Assembly: GCF_005047655.1 (NCBI RefSeq)
Contig: NZ_SUKF01000009.1
Span: forward strand, 186,001-250,000
Origin: Sinimarinibacterium arenosum
GTDB taxonomy: Bacteria > Pseudomonadota > Gammaproteobacteria > Nevskiales > Nevskiaceae
DNA: 64,000 bases
Direction: 5' to 3'
A model generated the notes under the pieces. The model made no database searches and was not told where the DNA came from. It saw only the letters and a list, made by a program, of their open reading frames with translations. This document shows, piece after piece, positions 32,852 through 40,444 of the stretch. The number at the start of each line of letters is the position of its first letter. The stretch's first letter is position 1. The position numbers and the translations under genes are program-made.

Positions 32852-35650
32852 GTGCTGAGCGATACCGCAACGATTGACGAGGCGGTGGCCAAGCTCGGCT
32901 ACTCGCCTGAACTGCGTATTCAGGATGTCCTCGACGCCTACAAGTACGTCCAGGACGGCGACTACTTCCTGACGCGCGACGCGCGCATGGTGGTGGTGTG
33001 GGCGCTTCCCGCGATCCCCGGCGACGCGCTCTCCGAAGACACCAAGACGGGAATTGCGGACAGCCTGGCGGGGATCATCGATCACTTCCCCGAGGGGTCC
33101 ACCGGGCAATACATCCGATTTTCCCACCGCGACGTCACCGACCGTCTTGACCGGTTCCGGGCGGGCGTTCGGAACGAGGGTTTCTTTCCCCAGGTCGGCG
33201 AGTCCATCCTGCGTGTTCAAGAACGCGCTGCGCGGTTTGGATTCTTCGCGCACCCGCTCGATGCCGACGCCAGCATGCGTCAATTCGAGCGCATGCGTGA
33301 GAGCGGCGATGACGGCAGCGTCATCCAGGCGCCCCGCGAACTGTCGCCACAAGGCATTTCCCGCGGACGCTATGCGCTGGTCACCGAGCACTACCTGATC
33401 TTCTCGGTGGATACCTCGCGCACGGACAAGCGCGGGCTTTCTTCCGTCGTCGAGCAGATCCGCAGCGCGGTCGTGCTGAACAAAGGCGAGGACGCGCTCA
33501 AGCGCATGCTGGAGGATGAGCGTCGCTTCAAGAATATCCTCGAGGAGATTGAATATGCGATGACGGCTGCCGGCCTGACCGTGCAGCGCCTGGACGGCAA
33601 TGCGGTCACCCAGTTGCTGTACCGCATGCTCAACCCGCGTCGCTCCGTGCTCTCGGGCGCGCCCGAGAACAGTGGCTACGAAACACTGACCGACGCATTG
33701 ACCCTTGGGGACTTCCGCCCGGGCGTTGCGCAGTGCTCCGTGGGCACGATGATCGCCACGTCGCGGGAGGGTTGGGCGATCGACGGCTACCAGCACTACG
33801 TGACGAGTGTGCGCGTCATGCCGGAAGAGACGCGGCCTGCGATGCTGCTCCGGTCCCTGCGCGAAACCGAAGGCGAGGGCTGGTGCACGATCAACTGGTC
33901 AGTGCCGAAGCAGGCTACCTATCGTCGCAACCTGACGATGAAGCACGTACTCCTGTCCAACCAGAAGGACATGCAGCATATCCCGCTGCTGGCCTCGGAT
34001 CCTATTAAGCTGGCGAAGCGTGAACAGGACCTGGACTACGTGCGCAACGCCATCAACCAGGAAGAAACGGTCTATCACAAGGTCGTTCGCGCCTCGGTGC
34101 ACTTCGTTTGTCGCGGTCAGGATGCCGTGGCCGCCCTCAAGCGTGCGAAGCAACTCGAGAAGCTGCTATGGAACGCCGGCTATCGCGAAACCCTGCGTGG
34201 GGAAGCGGTGATTCACCATTCGCTCCCCATGAATTTTCGCGCTGGCGCCCAGCAATTCATCCGACGCGACTTCCCGATTCTCACGACCAACCTGGCCGAT
34301 CTGATCCCGGTCTACTCCGGCTTCCCCGGCTTGGATGACGGCCGCTTGATGTTCAATAACTCCAACGGTGAGCCGGTCCCGTTCGACGTTTTCACCAAGC
34401 ATGCGACCGCTGGACACGCCCTGATTTCCGGGGGCACCGGTACCGGTAAATCCTTCTTGATCAACGGGGTGGTGTCCCAGTCGCGTGCGCAGGCCCCGAC
34501 AAAGACGTTCGTCATCGACAAGGGCTTCAACTTCTCGGAGCACTGCGAAGCGGCCGGCGGCCAAACCATCGTGCTGGTTTCCGAGCAGACGGGTGACTAC
34601 ACCCCCATTTGCCTCAACCCATTCTGGATTGACGAGTCGGGCAGTGGGGCGGGGGGCTCAGGCTTCCGTGAGCCGTCGAGCTCCGAGTATGGCTACATGC
34701 TCGGCATTCTGATCGGCATGCTCAAAGCGGGCACGGCCAATGAGCAGGGTGTGACCGAACCCGTCACCAAGGAGGAGATGAACCGCCTGATGGCGCACTT
34801 GCAGGCCATCTTTTCGGCGCGGCAGGCCGGGCAGGAACTGACGCTCAGCGACTTGACGCGATCGCTGGAACACAACCTGGACGACACCCTGGCGCAAAGT
34901 CTGGCCCGGCGTCTGCACGACTTCACGCGCGGCGGCATCTGGGGGGCCATTTTCGATGGTCCGCTGGAAGTGAACTGGGACGCCGAAATGATCGTGCTGG
35001 AGACGTCCTTCCTCGCCGACGCGCCCTGCATGGACGTGGTGATGCTGGCGTTGTTCAGCCAGATCGAGGCGTACATGAAATTTCGCCTGCCGCGTAGCTA
35101 TCGCAAGTTGATCGTGATCGACGAAAGCTGGAAGGTGCTGGCCAAGCAGCATCTGGCCCGAACCGTCGCTGGCTTCTTCCGTGAAGCCCGCAAATACCAA
35201 GCGGCCATTCTGTTGATCAGCCAGACCCTCAGCGACTTCCGTTCTCTGGTGAATGCCGAAGGCGGACGCGATGACGGCATCCTGGCCAATACCCGGCACT
35301 TCTTCATGTTGGGCAAGTCCAAACAGGACATGGACGATGCCGAGGAAATGTTCGGCATCACGCAGGAAGAACGCGTGATGTGGGATGGGGTGAAGTCCGC
35401 CTTGCCCCAATTCTCGGAGTTCTTCTATCTGCTGCGCCACAAATCCAACATCAACTACACCGCGCTGATGCGCTATTGCTCAGATCCGGTGACCTACTGG
35501 ATGAGCTCCACAACCCCTAGAGATGTTGATCTGCGGCGCGAGCGTCGCAATCACTATCTGGTCGATGGGGTGTCTCCCATGCAGGCGCTGCAGAGCGCCA
35601 TCGTCGAACTGTCAGAGGAACTGCCGTATGGCACTGAATACCCGCTATAA
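32852..35650 (+). CDS. traC: TraC-like T4SS ATPase (VirB4 family)
   Basis: 932 residues from GTG 32852, eleven bases after GGAGGG and one base past the previous stop. The frame is open far upstream, but that region belongs to another gene. The N-terminal domain includes IQDVLDAYKYVQDGDYFLTR. Walker A is ISGGTGTGKSFLING (about residue 527), Walker B is KLIVIDESWKVL (about 751-762), and the Gln motif region reads ILLISQTLSDF. The length is slightly above F TraC (875). It energises pilus assembly and transfer. Confidence 0.92.
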   Translation: MLSDTATIDEAVAKLGYSPELRIQDVLDAYKYVQDGDYFLTRDARMVVVWALPAIPGDALSEDTKTGIADSLAGIIDHFPEGSTGQYIRFSHRDVTDRLDRFRAGVRNEGFFPQVGESILRVQERAARFGFFAHPLDADASMRQFERMRESGDDGSVIQAPRELSPQGISRGRYALVTEHYLIFSVDTSRTDKRGLSSVVEQIRSAVVLNKGEDALKRMLEDERRFKNILEEIEYAMTAAGLTVQRLDGNAVTQLLYRMLNPRRSVLSGAPENSGYETLTDALTLGDFRPGVAQCSVGTMIATSREGWAIDGYQHYVTSVRVMPEETRPAMLLRSLRETEGEGWCTINWSVPKQATYRRNLTMKHVLLSNQKDMQHIPLLASDPIKLAKREQDLDYVRNAINQEETVYHKVVRASVHFVCRGQDAVAALKRAKQLEKLLWNAGYRETLRGEAVIHHSLPMNFRAGAQQFIRRDFPILTTNLADLIPVYSGFPGLDDGRLMFNNSNGEPVPFDVFTKHATAGHALISGGTGTGKSFLINGVVSQSRAQAPTKTFVIDKGFNFSEHCEAAGGQTIVLVSEQTGDYTPICLNPFWIDESGSGAGGSGFREPSSSEYGYMLGILIGMLKAGTANEQGVTEPVTKEEMNRLMAHLQAIFSARQAGQELTLSDLTRSLEHNLDDTLAQSLARRLHDFTRGGIWGAIFDGPLEVNWDAEMIVLETSFLADAPCMDVVMLALFSQIEAYMKFRLPRSYRKLIVIDESWKVLAKQHLARTVAGFFREARKYQAAILLISQTLSDFRSLVNAEGGRDDGILANTRHFFMLGKSKQDMDDAEEMFGITQEERVMWDGVKSALPQFSEFFYLLRHKSNINYTALMRYCSDPVTYWMSSTTPRDVDLRRERRNHYLVDGVSPMQALQSAIVELSEELPYGTEYPL

Positions 35651-36170
35651 GCTGTCGGCACTGGCTCTGTGCTTCGCGCTGACGGCGTGCGCTAGCGCTC
35701 CGGCTGCGCGCGACACCACAGGTCCGACGCATCGGAACCTCGGCCCGCGCAGCTTGACGGCAGACCAGCAGGAACTCCGGCGCGCGCGCGCCGAGGCCTC
35801 CGCCGCCAAGGAAATTCGGGCACTGCATCAGCAGCAGATCACCCAGGCCTATGACACCGGTGTGCGCGACACCCTTGAGGAGTTCCGCGGGCGCATGCAA
35901 GGGCGCGATGGATTCGTGTTCCAGCCCCCGGTGCTCGACTGGGTCGACATGCCTTCGCGTGTCGTCAACGGTGCTTTGGTGCCGGCGCACAAGGAGCAGG
36001 TGCTGGTCGCCCCCGGTCGCTGGGTGGAAGACAGTTACGCCTCGATTCCGGACCAGGCCCTGGGCCTGTCCGCTGCCCCCGCTGATGCGTATACGCAACG
36101 CCAGAACTACCTGGCACCGTCTGCGCCCATGGCATCGCAGTCCCGTTTCGAGTATGTCCATGGCGAATAA
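35628..36170 (+). CDS. DotC-like lipoprotein
   Basis: 180 residues with a lipoprotein signal (CFALTACASAP, Cys at about residue 20). The body has an amphipathic helix (QELRRARAEASAAKEIRALH) and then GFVFQPPVLDWVDM, with VLVAPGRWVEDSYA further on. The order PPVL followed by an A-P-x-x-W block recalls DotC/TraI lipoproteins of I-type systems, although this protein is shorter. It could also be a specialised TraV/TraW-like factor. It overlaps the traC stop by 23 bases. Confidence 0.4.
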   Translation: MALNTRYKLSALALCFALTACASAPAARDTTGPTHRNLGPRSLTADQQELRRARAEASAAKEIRALHQQQITQAYDTGVRDTLEEFRGRMQGRDGFVFQPPVLDWVDMPSRVVNGALVPAHKEQVLVAPGRWVEDSYASIPDQALGLSAAPADAYTQRQNYLAPSAPMASQSRFEYVHGE

Positions 36171-37296
36171 AGACCCCGATCCGATCGCAGCGTATCTGCA
36201 TCAGGCGGACCGCGGTGTGACCCCGCCCAACCCGCTGGACATGGAGCTGCCTGACAATGCCCCCGACCTGGATGTGGGTCGGGATACGGTGGATGCCGCG
36301 GAGCCGCTGGATGACCAGTCCTCGGTGATCGACGATTTCGACACTCCCTACCCCGATGAGGTGGAGGCGCCACACGCGGCTGATTACGCCTACGAAACCG
36401 CCCCCGAGAATGTGTCCCCCGAAGATGTCGCCGCTTCGGCCTCGACTCCCGGCCGCAAGTCCCTTGCCGGAGCCGTCATCGCGGGGCTGTCCGCACTCCG
36501 AAAGAAGGCGGCCAAACCTGCCGCCGCCGCGGCCGAGAACGCAGCGGCACCGTCGCCACCGGAGAAGGTGCCGTTACGCGCGAAGGCGCGCAAGTTCGCC
36601 ATGGTGGTGGTTATCGTCCTCCTTGGCGGCGCTGCGCTGGTCTCCAAGATGTCCGGAAAGCAGTCTCCGTCCGAGGTCGATGTCGCCTTGCTGGACTCCA
36701 TGGGCTCGGGACTTGAGGACGTCACCCCCAGTGCTGATGAATCCGCTGAGGAACCCGATCAACAACCGGTGGTTACTGGCGACGCACCGGACACTCGCCT
36801 GCTTCAGGTCGACGTAGCGCCCGCATTGGATCTCAGCGTCCCTCAGAATCTTGACGACGCGATGGCGCCTTTCGAGTCCACTCCATCCGACGCCGGCTCG
36901 GCCATTTCCGTCACGTTGCCCTCGATCGACTCTGTTACACCAGAACCTACGCCCGCACCCGTCGAGGCCGCACCGGTCGTTGCTGCCGCCGCTGCAGAAC
37001 CCACACCGGCGCCAACCCCCGCGCCGCCGCCAACACCCAGTTCGTCCAGCCCTCGCGCGAAGGCCTCCACATCCAAGAAGGGCAGTGCCGGCGGCGCGCC
37101 GCAGCTGCGCGTCCTCGGGATCGCGGCAGCACCGTCCTGCTGGAGCTGCGGTGCGTCCGCGATTCTTGCATCGAAGGGCGTCAACTCGGTGGTTAACGAT
37201 GGCGATACGTGGAACGGCTACCGCGTCGCAATCTCCGGTGACCGTGTGACACTGAGTAGCAAAGCCGGGCAGTGGAGCTTTCTGCCTGAGCACTGA
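36160..37296 (+). CDS. PilP-like bitopic membrane protein
   Basis: 378 residues; ATG 36154 is an equally possible start. A long acidic cytoplasmic N-terminus leads to one membrane helix near residues 147-165 (FAMVVVIVLLGGAALVSKM), a Pro/Ala-rich periplasmic linker, and a small C-terminal domain. That domain, PSCWSCGASAILASKGVN followed by WNGYRVAISGDRVTL, has the beta pattern of PilP/TraP-type inner-membrane-to-secretin connectors. The CWSC pair could form a disulphide. Confidence 0.45.
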   Translation: MANKDPDPIAAYLHQADRGVTPPNPLDMELPDNAPDLDVGRDTVDAAEPLDDQSSVIDDFDTPYPDEVEAPHAADYAYETAPENVSPEDVAASASTPGRKSLAGAVIAGLSALRKKAAKPAAAAAENAAAPSPPEKVPLRAKARKFAMVVVIVLLGGAALVSKMSGKQSPSEVDVALLDSMGSGLEDVTPSADESAEEPDQQPVVTGDAPDTRLLQVDVAPALDLSVPQNLDDAMAPFESTPSDAGSAISVTLPSIDSVTPEPTPAPVEAAPVVAAAAAEPTPAPTPAPPPTPSSSSPRAKASTSKKGSAGGAPQLRVLGIAAAPSCWSCGASAILASKGVNSVVNDGDTWNGYRVAISGDRVTLSSKAGQWSFLPEH

Positions 37297-37299
37297 CCC

Positions 37300-37707
37300 A
37301 TGGGCAACAGAGAGTTGCTAACCCTTGCCCGTAAGTGCTTGCGCTCCGTCGAGATCTACTACGTCCGGCAACCCGTTCCTGTGGTCATTGCCGTTGCGCT
37401 TCCAGAGCGCATGCAGGAGGTTGTCCTCGACATCTCGGTGGGCGGCGTCTCACGGCAGGTCACCCGGCGCCTGACCTCCTCGTACGACGTGCGCAATCTG
37501 CGCAAGCTTATCCGGGTCCATCCCCAACTGGCCGCTGATCGGGCGCCACGCTACGTGGTACTGAACGTCGTCTATAGGGCATGTGTGGAGTATCTGAAAA
37601 TCAACGGCGTGCCAGCGGAAGCCATTCAGGGCTTCACGGTGCCCAACCGCGCGGCGGATGCCAGTGAGTGGCTGCGCCGCCATGAGTACCCGGCGCTGGG
37701 TTCTTAG
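37300..37707 (+). CDS. Unknown transfer-region protein
   Basis: 135 residues with no signal peptide or membrane segment. The N-terminus reads LLTLARKCLRSVEIYYVRQP, a beta-rich middle follows, and the block YVVLNVVYRACVEYLKINGV comes near the end. No family is recognised. It lies between the PilP-like and transglycosylase genes, overlapping the latter by 26 bases. Confidence 0.5.
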   Translation: MGNRELLTLARKCLRSVEIYYVRQPVPVVIAVALPERMQEVVLDISVGGVSRQVTRRLTSSYDVRNLRKLIRVHPQLAADRAPRYVVLNVVYRACVEYLKINGVPAEAIQGFTVPNRAADASEWLRRHEYPALGS

Positions 37708-38311
37708 CCGACTCGCAGGATTGGTGCTGTCGTGCTGGCCGGTGCTGCCGGCGCACGCGGGCGCCATTGAAGATGCGGCTACGGCTGCCGGCGTCGATCC
37801 CCTGGTGGTCCGCGCGATAGTCATCACCGAGTCTCGCGGCCATCCGTGGACGGTCAACGTCAACGGGGAGCCGTTCTTCCTCGCGTCGAAGGCCGACGCG
37901 GTCAATCTGATCCGTCGGATTCACTACGAACCGTGGATGGTCCGCGTGGTGGAGCCGGGGAAAAAGCCGGTTCGTTATTTCTTTCGCACCGAGGCCGATG
38001 CGACCGAAGCGACTCGCGAGCTCCCGAAGAAGTCCTACTCGATCCGAAAGATCGACGATCGCATGATCGACATCGGTCTTATGCAGATCAATCTGCACTA
38101 TCACGGCGATCAGATGCGCTCGCTCGATGAGGCCTTCTCTCCAAGCTGGAACCTGAGCTACGGGTCGAAGTTCCTCGCGTCCCTGGTGGCCCGCCACGGC
38201 AGTGTCACGACCGCGATCGGCTACTACAACGCAAGCACCGCGGCACGCCGCGCTCAGTACAGCGCCAAGGTGCTCTCAACCTACCGGCGCCTCAAAAACC
38301 GCCGTTCCTGA
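37682..38311 (+). CDS. Lytic transglycosylase of the T4SS
   Basis: 209 residues with a signal peptide ending in LPAHAGA. The SLT fold is clear: AATAAGVDPLVVRAIVITES with the catalytic Glu in TESRG, then IGLMQINLHYHG and VTTAIGYYNAS. An insertion of about 60 residues between the catalytic Glu and MQIN contains MVRVVEPGKKPVRYFFRTEA. It opens peptidoglycan locally for assembly of the secretion channel. Confidence 0.88.
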   Translation: MSTRRWVLSRLAGLVLSCWPVLPAHAGAIEDAATAAGVDPLVVRAIVITESRGHPWTVNVNGEPFFLASKADAVNLIRRIHYEPWMVRVVEPGKKPVRYFFRTEADATEATRELPKKSYSIRKIDDRMIDIGLMQINLHYHGDQMRSLDEAFSPSWNLSYGSKFLASLVARHGSVTTAIGYYNASTAARRAQYSAKVLSTYRRLKNRRS

Positions 38312-38339
38312 TTACCTAGCCGTGACAGCCATGCTCCGT

Positions 38340-38363
38340 CTGGCGTGGAGCGCCGTCTAAGGC
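38340..38363 (+). promoter_or_regulatory. Shared-class promoter: CTGGCG-N12-TAAGGC
   Basis: It lies 16 bases before the thioredoxin-like gene, with GCCGTCTAAGG at the -10, close to GCCGTCTAAAGG at 60778. Confidence 0.5.
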
Positions 38364-38379
38364 TGCAAAGGAGTCATCT

Positions 38380-39174
38380 ATGCACATTCGTTCCGTCGCG
38401 ATCGCCTGCCTTCTGGCCAGCCCGGTGCTGTGGGCCGCGGAGCCCCCAGCGCCCGATGCTAAGGCAGCCAAGGAAAAGCCGATTCCATCCTTTCTGGACT
38501 GCCACAAGCTGTCGTGGGTCACCAATTGCAAGGAGATCGACAAGATCGCCCGGGAGAATCCGGGCGCGCCGCTCCGCCTGACGAACCCGGATGGACTCGA
38601 ACTGTACTTCGTGCCTGGCACCCCAACGGCGATGATCTATCACCAGCTCAACCCAACGCCCGAAAGCGCGCGTGCGTTGATCGAATACAACCGCCGCTAC
38701 ATGGCGCAAATGGAAAAAGCGGCCGCGGTCAGTCTGAAGGTGCTGGGTGAAATGGGCGGCACAGACCCGGTGGGCTCCTCCGGCATGAGGACCAGCAGCG
38801 TCAAACCCTCGTCCAAGGGTGGGCCGGTCACCATCAACGCGAAGAACATCCGGGTCTGGATGTTCTACGACTCGAAATGCTCGCCCTGCCGACAGACCAT
38901 CCCCGAGGTGTACCTGTTGGCGAAGCAGAACCCGTCTCTCGACCTGACGCTGCTTCAGATGGATGACGACCTCGACTATGTCGATCAACTCCGGACAGAC
39001 ATGTCGCTGAAGGCGGGGCCCATACCCGCCAAGGATCGCGCGAGCCTGCTGCCAAAGATTCGACAAACACCGACGTTCTGGGTGCAGGACACCCGCAATA
39101 AGAAAACCACCGTCATGGAGGGATACATGTCTGTCACTGAACTGTCTGCCCGCCTTGCGGACCTGTCGAAGTGA
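38380..39174 (+). CDS. Thioredoxin-like periplasmic protein (TraF/DsbC-like)
   Basis: 264 residues with a signal peptide ending near VLWAAE. The N-terminal half has paired cysteines (FLDCHKLSWVTNC). The C-terminal thioredoxin-like domain has IRVWMFYDSKCSPCRQTIPE with a CSPC active site, and a strand-cisPro region near KIRQTPTFWV. Such proteins (TraF, TrbB or DsbC type) fold disulphide-rich transfer proteins in the periplasm. AAGGAG precedes the ATG; the next gene starts 8 bases after its stop. Confidence 0.8.
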   Translation: MHIRSVAIACLLASPVLWAAEPPAPDAKAAKEKPIPSFLDCHKLSWVTNCKEIDKIARENPGAPLRLTNPDGLELYFVPGTPTAMIYHQLNPTPESARALIEYNRRYMAQMEKAAAVSLKVLGEMGGTDPVGSSGMRTSSVKPSSKGGPVTINAKNIRVWMFYDSKCSPCRQTIPEVYLLAKQNPSLDLTLLQMDDDLDYVDQLRTDMSLKAGPIPAKDRASLLPKIRQTPTFWVQDTRNKKTTVMEGYMSVTELSARLADLSK

Positions 39175-39182
39175 GGTGCGTC

Positions 39183-40436
39183 ATGAAACGAATCGTTCTT
39201 GTGGGGCTGGTTGCTCTGTATTCGAGTAGTGCCGCATTGGCCGCTGAACCTGCCGATCCGAAAAAGGGCGGTACCACCGAGTTATCCCGGTACGTTGACG
39301 TCCTGGCGCCAGATCGGCGCGGTCGCGAGTTCGAAGTGCTGAATGGCGAACTGGGTCCGTCGCTGCAGATCGGATGCGACGGCAGCCCGGACTTCAACAT
39401 CTTCGGGCGCATCTCGAGCGAGCTCGAAATGCTCTTGAAGTCAGTCACCGAGGAAGCGCTGTTCGGGATCCTGATCAACTACATGATCTACTCCAATCCC
39501 ACGCTCTATCAGATCTACGAGAACATCAATCTCCACCGGGAATTCCTGCGCAAGCTGATGGTTTTCTCGTGTAACTCGGTGCGCGATATGGCCAATGCGT
39601 CGCGCACGGACAAGGTCCTTTCGGCGGCGAAGAGCAAGTGCTTGATGGACCCAGATCAACTGCCGGAGCAATGCGACAACGGAGACGTGCTCCAAGAGTA
39701 CATTCCGGACGCCACCACCGCATTGGACAAGCAGCTTGCGCGCCTTCAGGGCGCAGCGGACGACTTCGATTTCGCAGAGTTTGTGAAGCAGCGCACGGGT
39801 ATCGCGCTGCCGCCTCCACCGGGCGCGGTAGCGGCTGTGGGCCTCAAGAATGACGCTACTGCAAAGGAGTACAAGGCCCGTCTTGACAACCTTCGCGTGA
39901 ACGTCGAGGTCAACCGTTCCAATCCGAAGACGGGCGCCATCATTTACACGCCTTCGAAGAAAAGCGTGGCGACCGTCCTCGACGAATCGTCCGACTACTA
40001 CCGTAAAAAGATTGATGCAGTGACCAGCATTGCCAGCAGCGTTGGGTCGGGCGGCGAGCTCGACATGCGGACTGCGCCTGAGTGGGAGGAACTGCAGACC
40101 GACCCGGCATTCGGTGAGATTTCACCCGCCACCTTTTCACAACTCGTTGAGCTGCGACGCAAGAAACCATGGGCGTACGAAGAGGCTGTGAGCGCATTGA
40201 CTCGCGAGCTGGCGGTTTCTGCGGTTCGCTACACCATTGCCCGGTTCGAGCTTGAAATCCGGCAGGGTTTGAACGCCCAGGCGGGGATTGAGTTGCGCGA
40301 AAGCACTCCGGGCGTCATCGACGCCCTCAATGCGGCGGTTGAGAACATGAAGGCCGAGTTGGCGATTGAAGATGTTCGCGCATCCAACACCGGGCGCGTC
40401 AACGCAGTCGTGAAGCGCGTCATCGAATTGCAGTAG
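39183..40436 (+). CDS. Periplasmic conjugation protein of ICE (PFL_4711-like) type
   Basis: 417 residues with a signal peptide ending ALAAE. The N-terminal half, LQIGCDGSPDFNIFGRISSE with LINYMIYSNPTLYQIYENI and FSCNSVRDMA, resembles the GI-type ICE protein family represented by PFL_4711, which sits just before the TraG-like gene, as here. The second half contains a coiled coil (about 300-410). F TraH occupies a similar place and may be a distant analogue. The role in pilus assembly is inferred. Confidence 0.5.
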   Translation: MKRIVLVGLVALYSSSAALAAEPADPKKGGTTELSRYVDVLAPDRRGREFEVLNGELGPSLQIGCDGSPDFNIFGRISSELEMLLKSVTEEALFGILINYMIYSNPTLYQIYENINLHREFLRKLMVFSCNSVRDMANASRTDKVLSAAKSKCLMDPDQLPEQCDNGDVLQEYIPDATTALDKQLARLQGAADDFDFAEFVKQRTGIALPPPPGAVAAVGLKNDATAKEYKARLDNLRVNVEVNRSNPKTGAIIYTPSKKSVATVLDESSDYYRKKIDAVTSIASSVGSGGELDMRTAPEWEELQTDPAFGEISPATFSQLVELRRKKPWAYEEAVSALTRELAVSAVRYTIARFELEIRQGLNAQAGIELRESTPGVIDALNAAVENMKAELAIEDVRASNTGRVNAVVKRVIELQ

Positions 40437-40444
40437 GAGCTGTC

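Noticed and set aside
39183-40436. Calling this gene F-type TraH
   Set aside because: Position fits, but the F TraH signature blocks are not visible and the N-terminal cysteine pattern is closer to the GI-type ICE protein preceding TraG.
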